From NCBI GenBank assembly GCA_964504445.1, contig CAZDEO010000002.1, positions 61,951-125,950 of the forward strand: 64,000 bases of DNA. The letters are read 5' to 3'. Position numbers and translations under genes: made by a program. Source of the DNA: JACSRF01 sp964504445 (GTDB lineage Bacteria; Chloroflexota; Anaerolineae; Promineifilales; Promineifilaceae). This document shows, piece after piece, positions 25,465 through 33,266 of the stretch; the first letter of the stretch is position 1, and each line of letters begins with the position of its first letter. Under the pieces are notes generated by a model. The model ran no database searches and was not told the origin of the DNA. It saw only the letters and a list, made by a program, of their open reading frames with translations.

Positions 25465-26568
25465 TCACGGTTTACGGAATAATGCCACCACATCCGCCAC
25501 AGGCAAGCCATACCGCGTGTTGCCATCTCGCCCTACGACAGTGTGGGCCATAAACAGGCTGTTGTAAATGGCCTCCTCCACAGCCTCTACCACAGCCAGG
25601 GCAAAGGCGTTCATGAGGGGCTGCTCGTAGACGTACGGCCGTTGCCCCTGAAAGCGTTTAGGCTGGTCAGGAATGCGGTTCGTTGTGCTGAAGGCAATCA
25701 CAAAGTCGCCGCTGCCCCCGTGGCAGGTGCTGCCCGTGCGCGCCAGCCCAAAAGCCGCCCGGCGGCACAAGCGTCCTAGCTGGCGGCTGTCCAGCGGCGC
25801 GTCTGTGGCCAGCACTATCATAATAGAACCCGCTTCGGGACGCGGTTGATAATCAGGGGGCTGCACGGTGCGCCCCACCGGCACGCCGGCAATCACCAGC
25901 TCTTCGGGGCTGCCGTAATTGCTCTGCACCAGGGCGCCCACGGTATAGCCCCCAGCGCGGCGCGGCAATACGCGGCTGGCGGTGCCAATGCCCCCCTTCC
26001 AGCCAAAGCAGCTTGTGCCCGTGCCTGCGCCCACGGCACCTTCGGGCACGGGGCCACTGCTGGCAACCTCCAGCGCCGCCCGCACCTCCATCTCACCCAT
26101 GGGCCGCGCCTGGATGTCGCTGAGAAAGCCGTCGCTGGTCTCGCCCACCACCGGGTTCACGCTGGCGTACCCTTTGCGCCCGCTCTCGGCAAAGCCCATG
26201 CCGATGTGTGGATTTTGCTCAATGGCCAGGGTGATGAGGGCGTCAGCCACGCGAGGCACGTTCAGCGTGCCGGTGAGGGCGATGGGGGTTTCCAGGGTGC
26301 CCAGTTCGCGTACCTGCTCGAAGCCCGCCACTTTGCCGAAGCCGTTGATGGTGTGCACGGTCGTGGCCACCTTCTCCGCATACAAATTTCCCTGGTGCGG
26401 CAAAATCAACGTCACCCCTGTGCGGAAGGGGCCGTTGCCCGTCCACGCCCCCTCACCCTGGATGAGGGTGTAATGCCCCACAGTCACCCCGGCCACGTCG
26501 GTAATGGCGTTGTGCGTCCCGGGCGGTAGCTGGCTTTGGTAAATGTTGAGTTCGCGGATGCGCGGCAT
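25465..26568 (-). CDS. P1/S58-family peptidase (DmpA/BapA-like aminopeptidase)
   Basis: N-terminal nucleophile hydrolase that releases N-terminal amino acids or cleaves beta-aminoacyl amides after self-processing. The oxyanion region GAGTGTSCFGWKGGIGTASR is at about 181-199. The expected autocleavage site is Gly247-Ser248, in the motif GSIMIVLATDAPL. At 367 residues the length is normal. The N-terminus (NAITDVAGVTVGHYTL) is family-typical. It lies between deoB and a racemase on the same strand, suggesting a small catabolic group for D- or unusual amino acids. The exact substrate is not predictable. Confidence 0.9.
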   Translation of the reverse strand: MPRIRELNIYQSQLPPGTHNAITDVAGVTVGHYTLIQGEGAWTGNGPFRTGVTLILPHQGNLYAEKVATTVHTINGFGKVAGFEQVRELGTLETPIALTGTLNVPRVADALITLAIEQNPHIGMGFAESGRKGYASVNPVVGETSDGFLSDIQARPMGEMEVRAALEVASSGPVPEGAVGAGTGTSCFGWKGGIGTASRVLPRRAGGYTVGALVQSNYGSPEELVIAGVPVGRTVQPPDYQPRPEAGSIMIVLATDAPLDSRQLGRLCRRAAFGLARTGSTCHGGSGDFVIAFSTTNRIPDQPKRFQGQRPYVYEQPLMNAFALAVVEAVEEAIYNSLFMAHTVVGRDGNTRYGLPVADVVALFRKP

Positions 26569-26620
26569 GGCAATTTCCTATAAGAGGTCGGGGGGTAGAA
26601 ATTGACGATTGAACCAATCT

Positions 26621-27400
26621 TTAACCCCTGTTGGCAATGAACGGCCGTAACCGCTCCCTATCTGCCTCTCGCACCAACGCCCGCGCCAACACCCACGTGG
26701 CGTCCACCAGGGTTAGGCCATCCAAACAAGGTTCCGTCAGGGCCAGGGGCATCTCTGTGCAGCCCAAAATGATGGCTTCGGCGCCAAGCTGGTGTAGGGC
26801 ACGCACGCCGCTTTGCAAGGCCGCCCGCGCTTTTTCTGTGGCGTACCCCCTGGCTTTGATGCCGTAGTCCGGGTCGTAAACGGCCGTGTGAATGACCTGG
26901 GTCTGCATTTCGTCATCCGGGGCCAGGACCGTGAAACCCTGCGGCTCTAAAACGGCGGGATAAACCCGGGCGCGGTTGGTGCCGGTGGTAGAAAGCACGC
27001 CCACCCGCTGCACGTCGGGGTAATGTTCGACTAAAAAGCGGGCGACTTCATCCATCATGTGCAGCAGCGTCAGCCTGCTCCCGGCGGCTCGTAGTTCAGC
27101 TTGAATGACCATAAAAATGGGGGCGGCGTGGGCAGAATTGCAGGGAATTCCGGCAACCTGGGCGCCGATGCTTTCCAGGGCGCGCAGTTGGCGAGTAATG
27201 GGGTAAGCGGGGTTTTGCGTCACCTGCCCCAGCAAGTAGGCGGTACGGTCAGGGATTTCGGCCGGATGAGAAATACTCAAAACGGTGAGGTGTTCCTGAT
27301 CACTGTGGGCCTTGGTTTCCTGGGCAATTTTGTGCTGCAAGTCCAGCCCGGCAAAGGGGCCAACCCCGCCCACAATACCAATCGTTTTCGTGGTGTGCAT
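26621..27400 (-). CDS. Aspartate/glutamate racemase-family protein
   Basis: Cofactor-independent racemase fold with two catalytic cysteines, Cys87 (GIPCNSAHA) and Cys214 (ILGCTEMPLAL). The N-terminus IGIVGGVGPFAGLDLQHKI is diagnostic of the aspartate racemase group rather than MurI. ATG 27400 gives 259 residues. The longer frame to 27454 adds an unconserved tail. It sits upstream of the P1 peptidase on the same strand. Together they could convert D-aspartyl or beta-peptides, which is speculative. Confidence 0.85.
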   Translation of the reverse strand: MHTTKTIGIVGGVGPFAGLDLQHKIAQETKAHSDQEHLTVLSISHPAEIPDRTAYLLGQVTQNPAYPITRQLRALESIGAQVAGIPCNSAHAAPIFMVIQAELRAAGSRLTLLHMMDEVARFLVEHYPDVQRVGVLSTTGTNRARVYPAVLEPQGFTVLAPDDEMQTQVIHTAVYDPDYGIKARGYATEKARAALQSGVRALHQLGAEAIILGCTEMPLALTEPCLDGLTLVDATWVLARALVREADRERLRPFIANRG

Positions 27401-27429
27401 GGCCCAAGAATACCACGTTTCACGTGTGG

Positions 27430-27516
27430 CTAATACCCGTAATTGGTAATCCACAGCCTAGAGGCGGCGGGCGCTACCTCGGGAAAAGGTTAGGGATAAC
27501 GGAATACGGGCTTCGG
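27430..27516. repeat. Word-repeat spacer (TTAGGGATA/CGGATTAGG family)
   Basis: The spacer between hoxW and the racemase gene contains variants of AATACCCGTAATTGGTAATCC and TTAGGGATAACGG / CGGATTAGGGATG. The coding end of hoxW runs into the same kind of words. There is no gene. Confidence 0.45.
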
Positions 27517-27517
27517 A

Positions 27518-27997
27518 TTAGGGATGCCGGGTTTCCCTGATTCTGGTCTCAATTTGGTGCAATAGTTGGGGCAATGCGGCAGCTACAGCGGGTGACAATT
27601 GTTCGCCGTAGCCCATCTGGGCGACGGTGACGGTGAAGAGGGTGGCAGGGGGGTAACGGCCGTACAGCACCCGCGCGCTCTCCAGCAACCCCGCCGGACC
27701 AACCTGGTGCGAAAACGCCCCCGGCCTCTCCGCCACGGGCGACAGATCCATCCGGCGAATCTCCCCTGGCTCCCCCGCCACGGCTGCATCCACAAAAATC
27801 ACCAGATCTGCCTGGCTAATAGGCTCCGCCAGCTCCGGAAGCAGTTGGTGCACAGCCATAAATTGCGGGTTGACGAGTGACGATTGATGATTGCCCATTG
27901 GCCATTGGCCATTGACCAGCTCTTCTACCAAGCGCCAGCCAATGCCGTCATCCTCCCGCAGCGGATTGCCGTAGCCAATAAGCAGAACGTGGGTCAT
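27518..27997 (-). CDS. hoxW: [NiFe]-hydrogenase maturation endopeptidase (HoxW/HyaD type)
   Basis: Cytosolic protease that clips the C-terminal peptide of the hydrogenase large subunit after nickel insertion. The N-terminus VLLIGYGNPLREDDGIGWRL has the nickel-sensing Asp. The central ADLVIFVDAAVAGEPG and the later SHQVGPAGLLESARVLYG with its conserved His are also present. At 159 residues from ATG 27997 the length is standard. It follows hoxH, its presumed target, after a strong hairpin that replaces a normal ribosome-binding site. A word-repeat (27868-27915) of GCCCATTGGCCATTGGCCATT type is incorporated in frame, giving Asn-Gly-Gln-Trp-Pro-Met-Gly-Asn. Confidence 0.9.
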   Translation of the reverse strand: MTHVLLIGYGNPLREDDGIGWRLVEELVNGQWPMGNHQSSLVNPQFMAVHQLLPELAEPISQADLVIFVDAAVAGEPGEIRRMDLSPVAERPGAFSHQVGPAGLLESARVLYGRYPPATLFTVTVAQMGYGEQLSPAVAAALPQLLHQIETRIRETRHP

Positions 27998-28006
27998 GAT
28001 AATACA

Positions 28007-28039
28007 AGGCATCCGCTTTCTGACAGAAAGCAGATGCCT
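28007..28039. promoter_or_regulatory. Stem-loop between hoxH and hoxW
   Basis: AGGCATC-C-GCTTTC (28007-28020) pairs with GAAAGC-A-GATGCCT (28026-28039), a 13-bp stem with one mismatch and a 5-base loop. No T-run follows in the hoxW direction. It ends nine bases before the hoxW ATG, so it may protect the upstream mRNA or restrain hoxW translation. Confidence 0.65.
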
Positions 28040-28058
28040 AAAATCCAAACGCTATTTT

Positions 28059-29483
28059 CTATTCCCGCCTCACGCTGTCAAGTAACGCGCCATCCGGGGC
28101 CAGCAGGCTCACCTCCAGCGGCATCTGGCCTACGGCATGGGTAGAGCAGCTCAGGCAGGGGTCAAAGGTGCGGATCACTGCTTCCACGCGGTTGAGCATT
28201 CCTTCCTCTATTTTCTCACCGCGCACAAACTGCCGCGCCACCTGGTAGACGCCCTTGTTCATGGCCAGGTTGTTGTTGCCGGTGGCAATGACCATGTTCA
28301 CCCACTGCACCAGGCCGTTGCGGTCTACCTTGTAATGGTGCAGCAGCGTGCCCCGTGGCGCTTCCGACATGCCAATGCCTTCGGGGCGGTTGGGGCGGGC
28401 GTGGGCGCGCACAAAGTCATCCAGAATGTCCGGCTCGTTGAGGTACTGCTCAATGCGCTCAATGCAGTACACAATCTCAATGAGGCGGGCATAATGGTAT
28501 TGGAAGGAGCTAAGCACCGCGCCGCGCTGCAACATGCGGAATTCAGCCCACTCTTCATCGGCGATAGGCGTGCCGCAGCGGTCAATGATGTTCAGGCGGG
28601 CCAACGGCCCCACGCGGAACATACCTTCCGGGTACCCCCAGGGCTTGTAGTAGGGAGACTTTAGGTAGGAGTCCGGCTCCACGGCTTCGGCGATAAAGTC
28701 ACGGTAGTTGTGGGGGTCCAGCCCATCGGCCACAATTTGCCCTTTGGCGTCGACAATGCGTATCTTGCCATCGTAAAATTCTAGCTCGCCTTTGTCGTTG
28801 ACCAGCCCCATAAAGAGGGAGGGAAAGTTGGCAAAGGTGCGAATTTCGGCGTCGAATTGCCCAAAGACACCTTTGTACCAATCCAGGCTGCGCCGCGCCC
28901 GGTTGAGGGCGTCGGGGATCATGGCCAGAATTTGGGTGCGTTTTTCTTCGGTGAGGGGGGCGTTGACGCCGCCAGGAACCACCCAGGCAGGATGAATGCG
29001 TTTGCCGCCCAAGATTTCGATGATTTGTTGGCCAAATTTGCGCAGGGCGATGCCGTCGCGAGCAATTTCGGGCGCTTCTTGGGCTACGCCAAAGATGTTG
29101 CGCTGGAGTGGGTCACTGTCGAAGCCTAAGATGAAGTCGGGGGAGGAAAGGTGGAAAAAGCTGAGGGCATGGGATTGGGCGATTTGGGCCAGGTTGAGGA
29201 TGCGGCGCAGGGCAACGGCCGTTGGCGGAATCTGCACTGCCAGTAAATCGTCACACGCCTTGGCCGAAGCCACCAGGTGGCTCACCGGGCAAATGCCGCA
29301 AATCCGCGCTGTCAGCGAGGGCATCTCGGTAAACATGCGCCCTTCCGTCATCTTCTCGAAGCCGCGAAACTGGGTGACGTGGAAGCGGGCGTCAGCCACC
29401 TGCCCGGCGTCATCCAGTTGAATGGTAATTTTGCTGTGTCCCTCAATGCGGGTCACGGGATCAATGGTAATGGTTTGTCCCAT
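28059..29483 (-). CDS. hoxH: Bidirectional [NiFe]-hydrogenase large subunit HoxH
   Basis: Catalytic subunit carrying the Ni-Fe site. The L1 motif RICGICPVSH (Cys62, Cys65) and the C-terminal DPCLSCSTH (441-449, Cys443 and Cys446) supply the four ligands. The 25 residues after His449 are the peptide expected to be removed by HoxW. ATG 29483 has a GGAG box and starts the family-typical GQTITIDPVTRIEGHSKI, giving 474 residues. The same frame remains open upstream through a 47-bp repeat to an ATG overlapping the hoxY stop, which would add 26 residues. The order hoxEFUYH marks a group 3d NAD-linked enzyme. Confidence 0.95.
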   Translation of the reverse strand: MGQTITIDPVTRIEGHSKITIQLDDAGQVADARFHVTQFRGFEKMTEGRMFTEMPSLTARICGICPVSHLVASAKACDDLLAVQIPPTAVALRRILNLAQIAQSHALSFFHLSSPDFILGFDSDPLQRNIFGVAQEAPEIARDGIALRKFGQQIIEILGGKRIHPAWVVPGGVNAPLTEEKRTQILAMIPDALNRARRSLDWYKGVFGQFDAEIRTFANFPSLFMGLVNDKGELEFYDGKIRIVDAKGQIVADGLDPHNYRDFIAEAVEPDSYLKSPYYKPWGYPEGMFRVGPLARLNIIDRCGTPIADEEWAEFRMLQRGAVLSSFQYHYARLIEIVYCIERIEQYLNEPDILDDFVRAHARPNRPEGIGMSEAPRGTLLHHYKVDRNGLVQWVNMVIATGNNNLAMNKGVYQVARQFVRGEKIEEGMLNRVEAVIRTFDPCLSCSTHAVGQMPLEVSLLAPDGALLDSVRRE

Positions 29484-29505
29484 TGGTAAATCTCCTTCAT
29501 ACAAT

Positions 29506-29552
29506 GTAGCGCCAGCATCTTGCTGGCCTTGCCACCTGGAAGGTGGCGCTAC
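29506..29552. repeat. 47-bp double-hairpin element, copy A (hoxY-hoxH junction)
   Basis: The element has 8-bp inverted ends GTAGCGCC/GGCGCTAC and two internal hairpins: GCCAGCATCTTGCTGGC (29511-29527) and GCCACCTGGAAGGTGGC (29531-29547). The other copy at 39116-39162 is inverted and agrees at 45 of 47 positions. It lies between the hoxY stop and the hoxH ribosome-binding site, and the hoxH frame is open through it. Confidence 0.92.
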
Positions 29553-29560
29553 GCTTTTCA

Positions 29561-30097
29561 TTATGCGCCGAAGTGGGTCATGCCACCTACGTCAGGAACA
29601 CGGCCGTCCAGCAATTCCGTCAGCACGTAAAAAATCATATCTGCCGAAGGCGGGCAGCCGGGCACAAACACGTCAACCTTCACCACATTGTGTACCGGTA
29701 CGCTCATCTTGCGTAGTGGCGGAATGACCTGCACCGGGATATGCTGGTTGTGGTCAGCATTTTCAATGTAGGCACGGTTATACACATTCTTCACCTTGAA
29801 GGGGTTGCGCATGCCGGGCACGTTAGCCGTCACTGCACAGTCCCCCAAAGAGACCAAAATCTTGGTGTGCGCCCGCACCTTCTTGATTTTTTCGTAATCC
29901 TCTTCGCTGCTCACCGCGCCCTCAATCAGGGTCACGTCCACCATGTCGGGGAAATTTTTGGGGTCTACCAGCGGGCTGTACACCAGGTCGGCCTTTCCCG
30001 CCAATTCCAGCAGGCGTTCATCAATGTCTAGAAAAGACATGTGGCAACCCGAACAGCCATCCAGCCAAACCGTTGCTAATTTTGCTTTTTCACTCAT
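29561..30097 (-). CDS. hoxY: [NiFe]-hydrogenase small subunit HoxY
   Basis: Electron-transfer subunit with a single proximal [4Fe-4S] cluster. The ligands are visible in WLDGCSGCHMSF (Cys15 and Cys18), SLGDCAVTANVPG and VPGCPPSADMI. At 178 residues it is the short form without the extra C-terminal clusters of uptake hydrogenases, as expected for group 3d. It starts one base after hoxU. Its stop (TAATG context) overlaps an ATG that reads into the repeat before hoxH. Confidence 0.95.
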   Translation of the reverse strand: MSEKAKLATVWLDGCSGCHMSFLDIDERLLELAGKADLVYSPLVDPKNFPDMVDVTLIEGAVSSEEDYEKIKKVRAHTKILVSLGDCAVTANVPGMRNPFKVKNVYNRAYIENADHNQHIPVQVIPPLRKMSVPVHNVVKVDVFVPGCPPSADMIFYVLTELLDGRVPDVGGMTHFGA

Positions 30098-30098
30098 G

Positions 30099-30818
30099 CT
30101 AATCCTCCCGCATCATTTGCAAATAGGGCAAGAAGTCCCGCCGCTTGGTCATTTCAGCCACGGCTTTGCCGCGCTGGAAGAGGGCGCCGGTGGGGCACAC
30201 CTGCACGCATTTACCGCAAGCCGTACAGGTCAATGACTCGCCCCAGGGTTCGTTGAGGTCATGGATGATGCGCACGTCAATGCCGCGCCCCATAGCCCCT
30301 TTGGTTTGCGCGCCTTCCACCTCGCGGCAGACGCGCACGCAGCGCTGGCACAAAATGCAGCGGTTGTGGTCCATGATGAAGTAGGGGTGGGTGGCGTCAA
30401 CGGGCAAGGAAGGATGCAGGTAGGGCAGCCCCACATGGGTGTTGCCCAACTCTTCGGCCATGCTTTGCAGGTCGCAGTGGCCATTGGACACGCAGACGGC
30501 GCAAACGTGATTCCGCTCAGAGAAGAGCAGGTCGAGAATCATTTTGCGGTAGGTAATGAGGCGCGGGGTGTTGGTGTACACCTCCATGCCTTCGTCGGCG
30601 GAGGTCATGCAGGCGGGAACCAGCCGGTTGCTGCCCTTGATCTCGACCATGCAGAGGCGGCAGCCGCCCCAGTCAGACACGGCGTCCAGGTGGCAAAGGG
30701 TGGGGATGTGGATGCCGTTTTCGCGGGCTAGCTCAAGAATGGTCTCGCCTTCACGGGCGCCCACGTCTACGTCGTTAATCTTTAAGGTTTTGATGCGTAC
30801 GTTGGAATGTCTTCTCAT
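30099..30818 (-). CDS. hoxU: Hydrogenase diaphorase subunit HoxU (NuoG-N-like)
   Basis: Iron-sulfur wiring subunit of the NAD-reducing hydrogenase. An N-terminal [2Fe-2S] ferredoxin domain (CHLDAVSDWGGCRLCMVEI, then ACMT), a His/Cys cluster region (HVCAVCVSNGHC) and two [4Fe-4S] motifs (CILCQRCVRVC and CTACGKCVQVCPTGAL) follow in the order seen in NuoG N-termini. At 239 residues it is standard. The ATG overlaps the hoxF stop. The formate dehydrogenase cluster at 46402 encodes a parallel subunit. Confidence 0.94.
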   Translation of the reverse strand: MRRHSNVRIKTLKINDVDVGAREGETILELARENGIHIPTLCHLDAVSDWGGCRLCMVEIKGSNRLVPACMTSADEGMEVYTNTPRLITYRKMILDLLFSERNHVCAVCVSNGHCDLQSMAEELGNTHVGLPYLHPSLPVDATHPYFIMDHNRCILCQRCVRVCREVEGAQTKGAMGRGIDVRIIHDLNEPWGESLTCTACGKCVQVCPTGALFQRGKAVAEMTKRRDFLPYLQMMRED

Positions 30819-32467
30819 GATGCCACCTCCGCCGAGGCTGGGGTAACGGCCGTTTCCGCCTCACCTAGCCCCGGAATCAAACTCGTATACTCATCCCGGA
30901 AATAATGCAGCGTACTCACCACCGGGTTGGGGGCCGATTGCCCCAGGCCGCACAAGCTGGTGTTGCTCACCATGTCGCACAACTTTTCCAATAATTCCAA
31001 GTCGCGGGGGGTGCCTTCCCCTTCATAAATTTTCGTCAGGATGTTGTACATATGCACCGTACCCACGCGGCAGGGTACACACTTCCCACAAGATTCCGTC
31101 ATGCAAAATTCCATAAAGAAGCGGGCCACGTCTACCATAGATGACGTTTCATCCATGACGATCATACCGCCCGACCCCATGATGGAGCCTAATTTACGCA
31201 AAGACTCATAATCTACGGGCGCGTCGAAGTAGCTAGCGGGAATGCAGCCACCAGAGGGGCCGCCCGTTTGCACCGCTTTGCAAACGCCACCGTTGGGCAG
31301 GCCGCCGCCAATTTCATACACAATTTCGCGCAAGCTCATGCCCATGGGCACTTCGATGAGGCCGGTGTTGACGATGCTGCCTGCCAGAGCGAAGACTTTG
31401 GTGCCTTTGCTTTTGGCTGTGCCAATGCTGGCGTACCAGTCACCACCTTTGCGAATGATGGTGGGTACGTTGGCAAAGGTCTCTACATTGTTGATGAGGG
31501 TAGGCTTGCCCCACAGGCCGTACTCGGCCGGGTAGGGAGGCCGCGGGCGGGGTTGGCCACGCCGCCCTTCGATGGAGGCAATGAGCGCCGTTTCTTCGCC
31601 GCAGACAAAAGCGCCGGCCCCCAGACGAATGTTGACGTTGAAGCTGAAGGTGGTACCGGCAATGTTGGCCCCCAACAGTCCCATGCGCTGTGCCTGGCGA
31701 ATGGCTGTCTTCAGCCGGGCTACTGCCAGCGGATATTCGCCGCGCACGTAAACGTACCCCTCGTTGGCGCCGATGGCGTAGGCCGCCAGGGCCATGCCTT
31801 CTAGCACGCGGTGGGGATCGCTTTCCAGCACGGAGCGGTCCATAAAAGCACCGGGGTCTCCTTCGTCGGCATTGCAGATGACGTATTTGTCGGGACCAGA
31901 GGCTTTGGCCACGGTCACCCACTTGAGGCCAGTGGGGTAGCCGCCGCCGCCGCGCCCACGCAGACCGCTGCGGGTAATTTGGTCTATAACTTCGTAGGGG
32001 GCCATTTCGGTTACGGCCGTAATCAACGCCCGGTAGCCGTCGGCCGCAATGTATTCTTCAATGCGTTCTGGATCAATTTCGCCGCTGTTTTCTAGCACAA
32101 TTTTTTGCTGTCGCTGGAAAAAGGGCACGTCGGTGGGGCAAACCAGCCGTTTTACCGGCTCGGCCCCCAGGGTCTCCATAATGTCTGGCGCGTCGGCAGG
32201 GGTAACGTTTTGGTACATTACCGATTTGCTTGCCCCATCTCCCTGGTGGGTTTCTACGTTGACCAGTGGCCCTTGGGAACACAGCCCCATGCAGCCGACG
32301 CCTTTTACTTTGCAGGAACGGCCGTTGATACCCTGCTCCAACGCCGCCTTTACCTCTGCGCCTTGCGAAGAGAGACAGCCCGCAGCCACGCATACTTTAA
32401 CCACGTGCTGGGCTGCCTGATTTTCGGCTATTTCCTTTTCCGTAATTTCATCAAATCGCTCATGCAT
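30815..32467 (-). CDS. hoxF: Hydrogenase diaphorase subunit HoxF (NADH/FMN binding)
   Basis: NAD(H)-oxidising flavoprotein of the hydrogenase. An N-terminal thioredoxin-like [2Fe-2S] domain (first 90 residues, Cys-rich VCVAAGCLSSQG and GCMGLCSQGP) is fused to a NuoF core. The core has the FMN/NAD motif GLRGRGGGGYPTG and NADEGDPGAFMDR, and ends with the [4Fe-4S] motif ESCGKCVPCRVG. About 550 residues. A GGAGG box lies too close to ATG 32476 and better suits ATG 32467. The start overlaps hoxE by a few bases, so the two are translationally coupled. Confidence 0.94.
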   Translation of the reverse strand: MHERFDEITEKEIAENQAAQHVVKVCVAAGCLSSQGAEVKAALEQGINGRSCKVKGVGCMGLCSQGPLVNVETHQGDGASKSVMYQNVTPADAPDIMETLGAEPVKRLVCPTDVPFFQRQQKIVLENSGEIDPERIEEYIAADGYRALITAVTEMAPYEVIDQITRSGLRGRGGGGYPTGLKWVTVAKASGPDKYVICNADEGDPGAFMDRSVLESDPHRVLEGMALAAYAIGANEGYVYVRGEYPLAVARLKTAIRQAQRMGLLGANIAGTTFSFNVNIRLGAGAFVCGEETALIASIEGRRGQPRPRPPYPAEYGLWGKPTLINNVETFANVPTIIRKGGDWYASIGTAKSKGTKVFALAGSIVNTGLIEVPMGMSLREIVYEIGGGLPNGGVCKAVQTGGPSGGCIPASYFDAPVDYESLRKLGSIMGSGGMIVMDETSSMVDVARFFMEFCMTESCGKCVPCRVGTVHMYNILTKIYEGEGTPRDLELLEKLCDMVSNTSLCGLGQSAPNPVVSTLHYFRDEYTSLIPGLGEAETAVTPASAEVAS

Positions 32468-32966
32468 CTTCGCCATTCCTCCATGTCTGCAAGCGCGCTT
32501 CCAAAGATTCTGGCGTTAGCTTGCCGACGACCTCCCCGTCAAATACGCCGACGGGGGCTAGCCCGCACGACCCCACGCAGCGGGCTGTCAACAACGACAT
32601 CTCGCCATCTGCTGTGGTTTCACCGGGGGCAATTTCATACTCCGCCGCAATTTTATCCAACAGCTTAGGAATACCTTTGATGTAGCAGGCTGTACCCGTA
32701 CATAGCACGCAGGTATGTTTGCCTGCCGGTTTCAGGCTGAATAAGTGATAAAAGGTAGACACCCCATAAACGGCACTCAAAGGCACGCGCAATGAGCGGG
32801 CCACATAGCGCAGCGACTCTTCATCCAAAAAACCAAAAGACTCTTGCACAGAATGTAGCGTCTCTATCAGCGAATGGCGGGCAAAGCCATTGCGCCGCAT
32901 GGTCGCCTGGACAATACGCCACCGTTTGTCGTCGTTGGGGGGATCAATTTTTTCGTGTGGAAACAT
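32460..32966 (-). CDS. hoxE: Hydrogenase diaphorase subunit HoxE (NuoE-like)
   Basis: [2Fe-2S] subunit that opens the hoxEFUYHW operon. It has an N-terminal helical part (QESFGFLDEESLRYVARSLRVPL with VYGVSTFYHLF) and a thioredoxin-like domain with the ligands CTGTACYIKG and ARCVGSCGLAPVG. At 168 residues from ATG 32966, which has a GGGAG box, it matches NuoE/HoxE. A Rex operator sits about 75 bases upstream, so expression should rise when NADH accumulates. HoxE marks the five-subunit cyanobacterial-type enzyme. Confidence 0.94.
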   Translation of the reverse strand: MFPHEKIDPPNDDKRWRIVQATMRRNGFARHSLIETLHSVQESFGFLDEESLRYVARSLRVPLSAVYGVSTFYHLFSLKPAGKHTCVLCTGTACYIKGIPKLLDKIAAEYEIAPGETTADGEMSLLTARCVGSCGLAPVGVFDGEVVGKLTPESLEARLQTWRNGEDA

Positions 32967-32994
32967 TATCAACTCCCGAATTTTTGCTTGACAC

Positions 32995-33024
32995 AAAAAA
33001 AGAAGACCAAGGCTACATTAGCCT
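32995..33024 (-). promoter_or_regulatory. Hairpin plus U-tract in the hox leader (possible attenuator)
   Basis: On the minus strand AGGCTA-ATG-TAGCCT (33024-33010) forms a 6-bp hairpin. It is followed by TGGTCTTCTTTTTTT, between the Rex operator and the hoxE ribosome-binding site. The stem is short, so an attenuation role is only suggestive. Confidence 0.35.
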
Positions 33025-33039
33025 CGTCTCCCCTCTCTG

Positions 33040-33057
33040 TTGTGATATATTTCACAA
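33040..33057. promoter_or_regulatory. Rex operator upstream of hoxEFUYHW
   Basis: TTGTGATATATTTCACAA is a near-perfect match to the Rex operator (TTGTGAAATATTTCACAA type): both TTGTGA/TCACAA half-sites are exact with the correct 6-base centre. It lies 74 bases upstream of the hoxE start. A rex gene is present 25 kb away. Rex repression of hydrogenase at low NADH is a sound inference. Confidence 0.85.
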
Positions 33058-33266
33058 GTTGTGTGTATTATCGTGTTTTTGACACCAATTCGTTAGTGTG
33101 ATCTGTCATTGTTACCATATGACAAATGGCACGTGTGGAAAATGAATGGGCGCAAGCTGAGGAACGGCCGTGACTCTCCCCACGTTCATTGCAGGGCAGC
33201 TATAATCGCCAATTGTTCATTTCCGCTCCCGAAGAAAAGAGGGAATGGGCTGACGAGCATGGTGTG

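Noticed and set aside
25846..26529. Plus-strand ORF of 227 residues
   Set aside because: Antisense to the P1 peptidase gene; a His/Gly/Ala-rich shadow.
29484..29561. Taking the full open frame as the hoxH start
   Set aside because: ATG 29483 has a good ribosome-binding site and begins the conserved N-terminus. The upstream part is a repeat element, though its translation cannot be excluded.
33108..33129. CRP/FNR-type site (ATTGT...ACAAAT) upstream of the sulfatase-fold gene
   Set aside because: The two halves are only partly complementary and match no known consensus well enough.
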